A DNA stretch of 13,964 bases from Pyrodictium delaneyi (lineage in GTDB: Archaea; Thermoproteota; Thermoprotei_A; Sulfolobales; Pyrodictiaceae). Positions 6,732 through 13,185 of this stretch are shown here, piece after piece. Position 1 is the stretch's first letter. The number at the start of each line of letters is the position of its first letter. A model generated the notes under the pieces. It was given only the letters and a program-made list of their open reading frames with translations, was not told where the DNA came from and did no database searches. Both the position numbers and the translations under genes were made by a program. The stretch spans positions 1 through 13,964 of the forward strand of contig DQVR01000094.1 of assembly GCA_015661645.1 (NCBI GenBank), given 5' to 3'.

Positions 6732-6818
6732 ATGGAAACCTCTATACCCCTGGAGCATTTAGCGGAAGTATTTCTTGGGGGCTATGTGGAGGCCGACATA
6801 GGCGTACACTTCACCTAG
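6732..6818 (+). CDS. Possible 28-residue peptide or gene remnant
   Basis: Twenty bases after the HD gene, ATG opens a 28-codon frame reading METSIPLEHLAEVFLGGY and ten more residues, ending at TAG. The composition is protein-like, with amphipathic and acidic stretches, but the frame is short, has no ribosome site and matches no family I know. It could be the first part of the broken frame that follows in another phase. Confidence 0.25.
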   Translation: METSIPLEHLAEVFLGGYVEADIGVHFT

Positions 6819-6831
6819 CTAGGCATGATGG

Positions 6832-7053
6832 ATGAAGAAGGGTCGATTTGCCGAAGCCCTCCACTCAGTACAATCCATATAGGCCGATGAAGAGCCGTCG
6901 GACGTAGAAGAGCTGCTATATGGGGCGATGAATTATCCCCTGGCTCCTCTGAGGCGCTATAGCTCGCTCCTAGCATTATCGTCGGAGCTATGCCTAGGCG
7001 AACGCTTATTTACCGTGTTTGCAGTGATAGAGAAGGTTTACAAAGGTGTATAA
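6832..7053 (+). pseudogene. Coding-like frame broken by one in-frame TAG
   Basis: One phase reads M-KKGRFAEALHSVQSI, then TAG at 6880-6882, then 56 further codons (ADEEPSDVEELLYGAMNYPL, then PLRRYSSLLALSSELCLGER, then LFTVFAVIEKVYKGV), ending at TAA. Both halves have ordinary codon style and helix-like patterns, unlike non-coding DNA, so the phase seems to have been selected. The stop may be a real inactivating mutation or a sequencing error. Alternatively, only the 41-residue frame from ATG 6928 may be used. I recognise no family. It lies downstream of the HD gene on the same strand and could have been co-transcribed with it. Confidence 0.4.
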
Positions 7054-7333
7054 CCGATAACTATATGTAGGCTCTGAGACGGGTCCGGCGTCATCATCTG
7101 TAACGTATCTCCTGGCCTCTCTTCTCAGCCGACCGGTACCATCTTCACGGCCGTGTAGATACGTCATGTATTGCACCAAATATTAGAGGTATTCGACAAG
7201 CAATGTGTAGGCTCTGTGTGAGAGCTCTAGCTCATCCCAGCCTACACCTGGTCGCACGGTTTGCTAGTCTTCATCGCCTATTCAGGTACTACGCTTAGGG
7301 CTCCAGGACGGGTATATGCCGTACGCACCCTTT
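7054..7333. other. Stretch without an intact gene; minus-strand coding-like fragments
   Basis: No complete gene is visible. On the minus strand, one phase from GTG at 7256-7258 reads VRPGVGWDELELSHRAYTLL then VEYL to a TAA. After the stop it continues as YLVQYMTYLHGREDGTGRLR then REARRYVTDDD. The style is protein-like, so this may be a decayed gene, but frame breaks upstream leave no usable start. The 11-base TGTAGGCTCTG occurs twice (7066-7076 and 7206-7216). The left end also serves as the downstream region of the lipid reductase gene. Confidence 0.3.
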
Positions 7334-8401
7334 CTAGCCCAGAACTGTCCTAAGGATTAATGCGACGCTCCGCGGTAGGCTTGGCAGCGCCCGCAACAGC
7401 TGACGAATACTAAGCTCTCCAAGCCCTAGGGATGTAAAAACATCTAGCGGAAGCACGGAAATTACTCTTGTTCTTGTCTCGGGCGATGACGCCCTTATTC
7501 TGTCGAGAAGCTTACGTTGTAGACTTATCCACTTCACGATAGACTTGACTTTATCTAGAGGATTACCGTCCTCAATAATGCTGTTGAACAGCGCGTATGC
7601 TGAAGCTATTGATGGCCTTATGCCCTCGCCGGTCAAGGGGTATACAAAGCCAGCAGCCTCGCCTATTATAGGCACTTTTCTAGTCAAGAGATCCTCGTTG
7701 ACGCCAGATACGTTTATCCTAGCACCCCTTATGGGCGTAATCGGGTCTATGTGTCCAAGCTTCATCTTTGCAAAGCTCCTAAGCCGTGAGCGCAGCGACT
7801 CTGCGTCGCCGTAGCCGCCTACGCCTATGTCTACTGTATTTCGCGACCTCGGGAATACCCAATAGTACCCTACAAGGTTACGATCAAACCATATTTCTAT
7901 AATGTCTGTATCAATCATTTTACTCGTTCTAAATATCTGTTGTACAGCTAGTATGGTTTCGCTAGCTATGTTTGGAAGACCTATGAGGCCAGGCGCAAGG
8001 ACTACTCGTTCCCTTGCCTGTAGTAGTGTAGAGCCTATCCTCGGCTTTATAGGGCTAGCAATATCTACATATCTCCTATGAATAGTAGCGCTTTCAAGAA
8101 GCGACTTAATGAGTTTATGCTTATCTACTATATAGCCCCAGTGTTGGTCGTGTGATTCGTGCACAAGCTTACCGTCTACATATACACGGAAACCGTTTAT
8201 CTCAGAAAGTATAGCGTCGGATGGTATCTTAATGTACTTCTCTATCTGGAGCGGGACAGCCCAGCCGCACGGCTTTGCAGCAAAGTCAGCCCCCTCATAA
8301 ACCGCGACGGAGTAGCCTCTGGTTGAGGCGTAGTACGCGAATGCAGCACCAGCAGGTCCTGCGCCTACTACAACGAAGTCAGGCTTTACACCAGTAGCCA
8401 T
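7334..8401 (-). CDS. Geranylgeranyl-reductase-family FAD enzyme
   Basis: These flavoenzymes saturate the double bonds of archaeal isoprenoid ether lipids or of free geranylgeranyl chains. Numbering from the upstream GTG (8410): FVVVGAGPAGAAFAYY (12-27) is the Rossmann GxGxxG site. KPCGWAVP (46-53) matches the family PCGG loop with its conserved Cys. YYWVFP (182-187) is the YxWxFP substrate motif characteristic of archaeal geranylgeranyl reductases. GEAAGFVYPLTGEGI (250-264) binds the flavin. At about 355 residues it is slightly short of many family members (near 390-450). Start: ATG at 8401 has GGGTG six bases upstream; GTG at 8410 is the alternative. It follows the polyprenyl synthase by about 50 bases on the same strand, giving a lipid-synthesis pair. 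The exact substrate (phospholipid, diphosphate or quinone tail) cannot be told. Confidence 0.88.
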   Translation of the reverse strand: MATGVKPDFVVVGAGPAGAAFAYYASTRGYSVAVYEGADFAAKPCGWAVPLQIEKYIKIPSDAILSEINGFRVYVDGKLVHESHDQHWGYIVDKHKLIKSLLESATIHRRYVDIASPIKPRIGSTLLQARERVVLAPGLIGLPNIASETILAVQQIFRTSKMIDTDIIEIWFDRNLVGYYWVFPRSRNTVDIGVGGYGDAESLRSRLRSFAKMKLGHIDPITPIRGARINVSGVNEDLLTRKVPIIGEAAGFVYPLTGEGIRPSIASAYALFNSIIEDGNPLDKVKSIVKWISLQRKLLDRIRASSPETRTRVISVLPLDVFTSLGLGELSIRQLLRALPSLPRSVALILRTVLG

Positions 8402-8450
8402 ACGTTGCACCCTTATGTGCGCACGCAGAGCGTGTATAGGGAAATAGAGG

Positions 8451-9323
8451 CTAGGCTACGGAGCCGCCAAGCATAGCATTCACTATAAAGCGGGGAAGAT
8501 ACGAAAGATACGAATTATGCATACTCCCCGCTATTCTTGTCGAGAAGTCTACAGCCCTTGCTAGCAATATCTTTATCGTCGTGTAGGCCTTGTTTATTCC
8601 GGCACCATTTAGCCACCGTAGGAAAAGCTGTAGGCTGGGCTCGTTCTTCACTTTCTCTTTGTCGCGGCTGTCACGTAGATCGTCTGCTATCTGGTACATA
8701 ATGCCTATAGTCTCGCCGTACCTGGATGCAACATCTATGAGGGAGTGGCGCCCGGCAGCTATAACGCCAAGCTCTGCAGCGAGACGGAAGAGTGCGCCCG
8801 TCTTAAGCCTAATCATTTCAAGATAGGTGTCTGGGCTGAGCTGCTCTGGTACTGTGAATGCGTCTATAACTTCGCCCCTGGAGATATCCAGCCACGCCCT
8901 AACTGTGCGTCTTAATGCCTCCTCGCCGTACCGCTCAGCTACAATTTTTTGTGCAAACGGTATGAGTAGGTTAGACACCATTACAGTCTTCTTTAACCCA
9001 TACTTTACCCATGCTGCTTCAGCTCCTCGTCTCACTAGGTCCTCGTCTATTATGTCGTCCAAAGCTAGGCTGGCTGCATGGACCAGTTCAACAGCTACAG
9101 CAGCGTCGAGGGCTTCCTCAATCTGTGCTCCTAGGCTCCTAGCTACCTCTAGTACTAGGAATCCTCGGAGTCTTTTACCGCCCATAGCTATATACCTGGC
9201 AGCATCAACGGCATTCGCCTCCGGCAGCTCTATGAGCCACCGCTCAATAGCGGCATCGATTAGCTGGCGCGCCGCACGCCATTGTTCGAGCAGTTGGCTA
9301 TAGTTAAGCCCTTGCATGTTCAC
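8451..9323 (-). CDS. Polyprenyl (geranylgeranyl or longer) diphosphate synthase
   Basis: Trans-prenyltransferase that elongates allylic diphosphates with isopentenyl diphosphate to make the chains of archaeal lipids. Seen: GGKRLRG (48-54), the first Asp-rich motif LDDIIDEDLVRRG (88-100) with the DDxxD pattern, and the second motif QIADDLRDSRDK (211-222); these bind the Mg-diphosphate groups. KTG (174-176) also fits the family. At 290 residues it is a little short of the usual 320-330. Odd: the fifth residue before the first motif is Ala84, whereas archaeal C20 synthases usually carry a bulky aromatic there that stops growth, so a longer product is possible. Start: GTG 9323 or ATG 9317; a TATA box at 9340-9348 makes either nearly leaderless. 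Confidence 0.92.
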   Translation of the reverse strand: MNMQGLNYSQLLEQWRAARQLIDAAIERWLIELPEANAVDAARYIAMGGKRLRGFLVLEVARSLGAQIEEALDAAVAVELVHAASLALDDIIDEDLVRRGAEAAWVKYGLKKTVMVSNLLIPFAQKIVAERYGEEALRRTVRAWLDISRGEVIDAFTVPEQLSPDTYLEMIRLKTGALFRLAAELGVIAAGRHSLIDVASRYGETIGIMYQIADDLRDSRDKEKVKNEPSLQLFLRWLNGAGINKAYTTIKILLARAVDFSTRIAGSMHNSYLSYLPRFIVNAMLGGSVA

Positions 9324-9339
9324 TCTACCTTTACTGAGA

Positions 9340-9348
9340 TATTATAAG
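9340..9348 (-). promoter_or_regulatory. TATA box of the polyprenyl synthase gene
   Basis: CTTATAATA on the minus strand lies about 25 bases before the GTG/ATG starts, the spacing for a leaderless archaeal transcript. This promoter probably also drives the reductase gene downstream. Confidence 0.6.
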
Positions 9349-9408
9349 TCGCAGACTTATAGCCGGACCTTCTGTTCATTCCTTCAAGCGCAGCGGCCTC
9401 CTCTCACT

Positions 9409-9416
9409 CTTATACC
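9409..9416 (+). promoter_or_regulatory. TATA box of the PCNA gene
   Basis: CTTATACC ends 27 bases before the GTG at 9444, so transcription would begin a few bases before that start. It is divergent from the lipid-gene promoter, with about 60 bases between the two boxes. Confidence 0.55.
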
Positions 9417-9443
9417 CTTTCCCTCAGAAAACCTAGGACACGG

Positions 9444-10205
9444 GTGCACACGGCAGTGGCGAGAGCTAGACTATCATACCCTGACGCTAAATCGTTCTAC
9501 AACATGCTTGATTCTATATCGAAGATAGTTGACGAGGTAACAATGATAATAACTAACGAGGGTGTAAGGGCTGTAGCGCTTGACCCAGCACATGTGGCAC
9601 TGATAACTATAGAGCTGCCGCCGGAGAGCTTTATAGAGTACGAGGTGGAAGATGAGGAAGTACGATTAGGATTTAACGTGGCCAATACTGCTAAGCTCAT
9701 TAAGCGCGGAAAAAAGGGAGATAAACTGGACATAGAAGTTGACGATGAGAGAGTTACCTGGTCCATCGTGGGCGCAACTATAAAGCGCTACCGTGTACTA
9801 AACCTTGACGTTCCTGTCCCCGAGATACCAGAGGCACAACTAGAATTCAAAATAAGGATAGCAATGATAGTAGACCCGTTCAAGAATGCACTTAAGGATG
9901 CTGAGGCTGTAGGCGATACAGTAGAGTTAGAGGCTCTAGACGAGAGTACATTCGTGATAAGAGGTGTAGGAGCTGCAACCGCCGAGGCTAAGATTAGAAG
10001 TGATTCGCCTGCAGTTGTTGAGTTCAGTGTAGACGAGCCTGGCAAGTCTGCTTACAGTATAGACTATCTGAAGCATGTAGTATCGCTAACAAAGGTTGCT
10101 GACACCATTTCAATAGAGTTCTCACAAGATATGCCGCTAAGGTTGCAGTTCCAGCTACCAGCGGGAGGCAAGGTAACATACCTACTAGCCCCCAAGGTGG
10201 CATAG
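9444..10205 (+). CDS. pcn: PCNA, DNA polymerase sliding clamp
   Basis: PCNA encircles DNA and tethers polymerase, ligase, FEN1 and other PIP-box proteins. Seen: an N-terminal YPDAKSFYNMLDSISKIVDE block, GVRAVALDPAHVALITIELP, then FIEYEVEDEEVRLGFNVANT ahead of the interdomain region, EFSVDEPGKSAYSIDYLKHV in the second domain, and a C-terminal GGKVTYLLAPKVA, the conserved tail forming part of the PIP pocket. The 253-residue, two-domain length is standard. Crenarchaea usually have three PCNA paralogues forming a heterotrimer; which subunit this is cannot be told. Start: GTG at 9444 fits a near-leaderless transcript. GTG at 9456, preceded by GGGTG, would give an N-terminus (ARARLSYPDAK) closer to family length. 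Confidence 0.95.
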   Translation: MHTAVARARLSYPDAKSFYNMLDSISKIVDEVTMIITNEGVRAVALDPAHVALITIELPPESFIEYEVEDEEVRLGFNVANTAKLIKRGKKGDKLDIEVDDERVTWSIVGATIKRYRVLNLDVPVPEIPEAQLEFKIRIAMIVDPFKNALKDAEAVGDTVELEALDESTFVIRGVGAATAEAKIRSDSPAVVEFSVDEPGKSAYSIDYLKHVVSLTKVADTISIEFSQDMPLRLQFQLPAGGKVTYLLAPKVA

Positions 10206-10226
10206 TACAGTTAGCCGCAAATGGTG

Positions 10227-10234
10227 TAATATTA
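10227..10234 (+). promoter_or_regulatory. AT-rich palindrome, possible promoter of the sRNA candidate
   Basis: TAATATTA sits inside the palindrome GTAATATTAC (10226-10235), itself flanked by ATGGT and ACCAT. As a TATA box it would start transcription near 10257, about 25 bases before the C box of the candidate RNA. It might instead be a hairpin after the PCNA gene. Confidence 0.25.
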
Positions 10235-10277
10235 CCATACACGGTGCGTAGTCTTCGACGGAGTTGGACCCGTGGCC

Positions 10278-10345
10278 CAGGGTGATGAAAAACACCGGCT
10301 CAGCGTAGCCCATAGGGGATGCAGATGGCCAGGACAGCTGACAGA
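10278..10345 (+). ncRNA. Candidate C/D box sRNA
   Basis: A perfect C box GTGATGA (10282-10288) and a perfect D box CTGA (10338-10341) are 49 bases apart, the size of archaeal C/D guides. Between them lie a CTCA (10299-10302) as a weak D' box and GGGATGC (10316-10322) as a 5-of-7 C' box, leaving guide-like stretches of 10 and 15 bases. It lies in a 169-base gap between PCNA and the ATP-grasp gene. The inner boxes are imperfect and no rRNA or tRNA target was checked. The C box also overlaps a GGTG/CACC stem (10281-10296) whose minus strand has five T's, so it could be the ATP-grasp terminator. Confidence 0.35.
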
Positions 10346-10374
10346 ATCTCCCGTGGCTGATTTCGCGTCGCCCG

Positions 10375-11262
10375 CTACTCCTTTACCCTTCTAAGTACAG
10401 CCTCGGCTAGCTCTTTTGCTGGATCAACTCCTGTAGCGGCTTGGAGGCCTCTCCATAGGGGCGATGCATTTACCTCTATTACCACATGTCCTCCCTCGTA
10501 CTCTATTATGTCTATTCCTGCATATATTAGGCCCAGTACTGAGGCGGCTCGAAGGGCTGTCTCGAGGATTTCGCTAGACGGTGAAGCGGGTAACGCCTTG
10601 GCGCCACGTGCTATATTGGTCTTCCAGTAGCCTTGTGGCGCTTTGCGGTAGATGGAAGCTATGACCTTCTCGTCTACAACGAATATGCGGATATCCCGAT
10701 TATCCTTCTTATCTACATATTCCTGCACGTATATGGGCTGGTTGAGTGTCAGTAGGAGGTTCACTACGTAGTAGGCGGTGTCTGTGTCGTCAACCATGAA
10801 TGAGCCTAGGCCTAGGCTACCTGTTATAGGCTTGAGTACGGCTTTTCTAAGCCTCTCTACCTCGCGGAGAACGTCTGACGGATTCTCGGTAGCTACAGTA
10901 CTTGGTACAGGTATGCCGTGTTGATGAAGTATCCTGAGGCTCGTGAACTTATCACGTGCCGTGAAGAGTGCGTCTGTAGGATTAACCACTAGTATGCCTT
11001 GGGATTCAGCGGTCTTTAGAAAAGCGTATCGGTAAAGATACTTTTCGACGCTGAGCCCGCGTCCTAGACCGCGAACAATTATGGCGTCAACGTCAAGGCA
11101 CTTGCCGCGGTATCGTAGTGAGCAGTCAGAGCCTATACTGGCAGCTGTATAGCTCCATAACATGTATATCGGTTGTGCTCCTAGCTTTGACAGTGTCTTC
11201 ATTAGTCTTCTGGATGACCAGGTGGGCTGTGGGGAGCTATGCAGTATAGCTATCTTTGCCAT
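10375..11262 (-). CDS. RimK-like ATP-grasp ligase
   Basis: ATP-grasp enzymes join a carboxylate to an amine through an acyl phosphate; the RimK/MptN/CofF branch adds glutamate (or similar amino acids) to proteins, cofactors or peptides. Seen: NPTDALFTARDKFTSLRIL (94-112) with GIPVPST (116-122), then LKPITGSLGLGS (143-154) with the ATP-contacting Lys144 and Gly-rich loop, then VQEYV (179-183). DIRIFVV (190-196), DII (251-253) and VIEVNASPLW (261-270) with Glu263 and Asn265 are metal-binding. At 295 residues it is a full-length member. No LysW-like carrier protein is encoded nearby, so a LysX/ArgX role has no local support; the acceptor is unknown. A TATA box lies 22 bases before the ATG. It follows the SIS-fold gene by 47 bases. 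Confidence 0.87.
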   Translation of the reverse strand: MAKIAILHSSPQPTWSSRRLMKTLSKLGAQPIYMLWSYTAASIGSDCSLRYRGKCLDVDAIIVRGLGRGLSVEKYLYRYAFLKTAESQGILVVNPTDALFTARDKFTSLRILHQHGIPVPSTVATENPSDVLREVERLRKAVLKPITGSLGLGSFMVDDTDTAYYVVNLLLTLNQPIYVQEYVDKKDNRDIRIFVVDEKVIASIYRKAPQGYWKTNIARGAKALPASPSSEILETALRAASVLGLIYAGIDIIEYEGGHVVIEVNASPLWRGLQAATGVDPAKELAEAVLRRVKE

Positions 11263-11283
11263 GTCTTTATTAGCCTCATACTG

Positions 11284-11292
11284 TTATATTAC
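11284..11292 (-). promoter_or_regulatory. TATA box of the ATP-grasp gene
   Basis: GTAATATAA on the minus strand lies 22-30 bases before the ATG at 11262, giving a leaderless transcript. The gene can thus be expressed apart from the upstream mtnP-SIS pair. Confidence 0.5.
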
Positions 11293-11309
11293 TACATGTA
11301 GGGGCATTT

Positions 11310-12272
11310 TTACTTAATACGTGGTGTTGTAGAGGCTTGTCGTGCTCTATCTAGGGCGTGTTCAATAACGAGCGAGCCATATATGGGTGCTGTTAATGGG
11401 TCAGTGTGTAGTATAAGTTCCACTATGCGGTTGTTTCCAGGCATATACATAGATACTTTAAATTTTACCTCTTTTAGTATATCTGCTTCGATGTCGGTGA
11501 GTAGAGTTATTACATTCCTATGGAGTTGCTTTGAAGTAACGTGTACTGGTAAACTAGAGATAGGATACACTCTAGCGTTGTCGGTATAGCCTGCTAGGAT
11601 ATAGGCTGGGGGCAGCATGGTGGTAGATGCATATAGGTCTGCTCTCTCCTTCTTTGCCAATATCTCGGCAATAATAGGTACGATATCATTATATCTTTCT
11701 ATAAGGCTTTCATATATGCTAGTCACACTAGATAGCTCATTTACAAGTCTTTTCACTCTAACTCTTATGCTGCTGAATCTCTCTGCTAGCTTAGCAGCAG
11801 ACTTTGCGGCAACAAGTACATAGTGAATAGATGGGCGTGGCGAGGCAATTTCTACTAGATTCTCTCTGCCCACACGCTCAGCTATGATATCGGGTAGAGG
11901 TTGTGTTACTACCAGCAACCTTGTGCCAGTTATGTGTGCAGCGTCGGCGGTCCGCGCAATGATGTTTTCAGATCCAGGCTCTGCGAAGAGGAGTATAAAT
12001 GATGACTCATCATGGTATGCCAACGTGTGGTAAAGGAATGCCTCGACAGGACCCATGTATATAGTTTTTTCTGTTAACTGGCGTAGTATCCAGTGAAAGA
12101 GTTGAGCTGATGCTTGAGCGTAGGAGCTGCCAGCGAAAGCTACATAAATAGTGGTAGGTGAACCTATGTGTTCAACTACGTGCTCGGCCTTCCCCGTGCT
12201 GTCCGCCTCTATACTGGATAGTGTAGCCGGTGTTAGAGCAGTGCTGTCTCGAGGGAGCGGCAGCAACTGCAC
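11310..12272 (-). CDS. Divergent SIS-fold (sugar isomerase-like) protein
   Basis: The general plan matches crenarchaeal phosphoglucose/phosphomannose isomerases of about 300-325 residues. TIYVAFAGSSYAQASAQLF (41-59) occupies the place of the first SIS strand-loop-helix. SFILLFAEPGSENIIARTAD (91-110) stands where the phosphate-binding SYSGNT loop lies, followed by a strand LLVVTQPL. A second SIS-like half comes after about residue 190, and a C-terminal TTPRIK recalls the TPR end of that family. Odd: the Ser/Thr-rich sugar-phosphate loop is replaced by AEPGSEN, and no clear catalytic Glu/His pair is obvious. It may bind a different ligand or be non-catalytic. The GTG start overlaps mtnP by 40 bases, implying coupled translation; a TTG two codons later is the alternative. 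Confidence 0.55.
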   Translation of the reverse strand: MQLLPLPRDSTALTPATLSSIEADSTGKAEHVVEHIGSPTTIYVAFAGSSYAQASAQLFHWILRQLTEKTIYMGPVEAFLYHTLAYHDESSFILLFAEPGSENIIARTADAAHITGTRLLVVTQPLPDIIAERVGRENLVEIASPRPSIHYVLVAAKSAAKLAERFSSIRVRVKRLVNELSSVTSIYESLIERYNDIVPIIAEILAKKERADLYASTTMLPPAYILAGYTDNARVYPISSLPVHVTSKQLHRNVITLLTDIEADILKEVKFKVSMYMPGNNRIVELILHTDPLTAPIYGSLVIEHALDRARQASTTPRIK

Positions 12273-13057
12273 CTCGCCGGGTTTGGGGCTTCTGGTAGCC
12301 TAGGTATAAGCTCATACAGCAGGCGGCGTGCACGCTCAGTATTCTCCTTCATGACTCTGGTGACCTCTTCTGCCGTAACAGGCTTGTCGGCCCACACGTC
12401 GTAGTCGGTCACAAGAGCTATTGTAGCATAACATATCTGGGCCTCGCACGCCAAGTTTACTTCCGGTACTAACGTCATACCTATAATGTCGGCCTTGAAC
12501 ACATCCTTCCATATACGGCTCTCGGCCCTAGTAGAGAACCGCGGTCCTTCAATACAGATGTAGGTGCCGCGCTCGTGTATAAGGATGCCGAGTTCCTTTC
12601 CCACAGTGATTATCTCCTGGCGGAGCTGCTCACAGAACGGGTCTGCCATGCTAACATGAGCTACTACGGGGCCATCGAAGAATGTGTACTCCCTCTTCTT
12701 TGTCATGTCTATGAACTGGTCAGGAACGACCATATCGCCGGGACGATAGTCTTCACGGAGAGAGCCGACAGCAGACACGGAGATTATCCATTTAACGCCA
12801 AGGCTCTTTAAGGCCCAGATGTTAGCGCGATAATTTATTCTGTGAGGTGGTATACGATGCCCTTTACCGTGTCTCGGTAGAAAGGCTACACGCCTTCCAC
12901 GGACGGTACCGACTATGATGTGGTCGCTGGGCTCGCCGTATGGCGTGTACACCTTGACCTCTCGGGGGTTCTCGACTATGCCGGGGTCGTAAAGGCCACT
13001 ACCGCCTATTATGCCGATCTCGGCTTTGTTATCCGGTTGTGGAGGAAACTGCACCAT
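12233..13057 (-). CDS. mtnP: S-methyl-5'-thioadenosine phosphorylase
   Basis: MtnP splits methylthioadenosine with phosphate into adenine and 5-methylthioribose-1-phosphate, recycling the by-product of polyamine and acp-transfer reactions. Seen: IGIIGGSGLYD (14-24), the phosphate loop PRHGKGHRIPPHRINYRANI (61-80), SAVGSLRE (95-102), IEGPRFSTRAE (169-179), GMTLVPEVNLACEA (193-206), and TDYDVWA (217-223), whose Asp residues favour 6-aminopurines. The tail CSCC (263-266) carries the CXC motif found in the thermostable archaeal enzymes, and Cys142 and Cys204 may form a disulfide as in those relatives. At 274 residues it is full length. The ATG at 13057 has GGTG nine bases upstream. It begins a pair with the SIS-fold gene. 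Confidence 0.95.
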   Translation of the reverse strand: MVQFPPQPDNKAEIGIIGGSGLYDPGIVENPREVKVYTPYGEPSDHIIVGTVRGRRVAFLPRHGKGHRIPPHRINYRANIWALKSLGVKWIISVSAVGSLREDYRPGDMVVPDQFIDMTKKREYTFFDGPVVAHVSMADPFCEQLRQEIITVGKELGILIHERGTYICIEGPRFSTRAESRIWKDVFKADIIGMTLVPEVNLACEAQICYATIALVTDYDVWADKPVTAEEVTRVMKENTERARRLLYELIPRLPEAPNPARCSCCRSLETALL

Positions 13058-13082
13058 CTATTACACACCGTGTCAAACTAGC

Positions 13083-13094
13083 CCACACTTGTGG
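13083..13094. promoter_or_regulatory. Inverted repeat in the mtnP promoter region
   Basis: CCACA-CT-TGTGG is a perfect 5-bp inverted repeat placed just downstream of a TATA-like ATTATATT (13098-13105, minus strand), near the expected transcription start. A regulator bound there would block initiation; no binder is known. Confidence 0.25.
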
Positions 13095-13097
13095 AAG

Positions 13098-13105
13098 AAT
13101 ATAAT
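13098..13105 (-). promoter_or_regulatory. Likely TATA box of mtnP
   Basis: GATTATAT/ATTATATT on the minus strand lies about 41-48 bases before the mtnP ATG, leaving a leader near 20 bases that holds the GGTG ribosome site. Confidence 0.5.
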
Positions 13106-13185
13106 CCTTAATCGAGAGTAAGCATCCGAGATGCGATAGGAGATACCATACAGCAGCAGTGACGGGACCAGACACGCCTCGGCGC

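Noticed and set aside
6880..6882. In-frame TAG as a pyrrolysine codon
   Set aside because: Nothing in the window suggests methylamine metabolism or Pyl machinery, and hyperthermophilic crenarchaea are not known to use it; mutation or error is simpler.
6884..6952. Plus-strand CCGATGA and GCGATGA with a CTGA, resembling C/C'/D boxes
   Set aside because: C-type boxes do not match RUGAUGA at the first two bases, the last guide would be 17 bases, and the stretch reads better as coding.
7060..7097. Minus-strand ATGATGA with CTCA twelve bases later
   Set aside because: There is no CTGA D box within a usual distance downstream, so a complete guide RNA cannot be built.
7066..7216. TGTAGGCTCTG occurring twice, about 140 bases apart
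   Set aside because: Two imperfectly flanked 11-base copies are too little to call a repeat element, attachment site or CRISPR.
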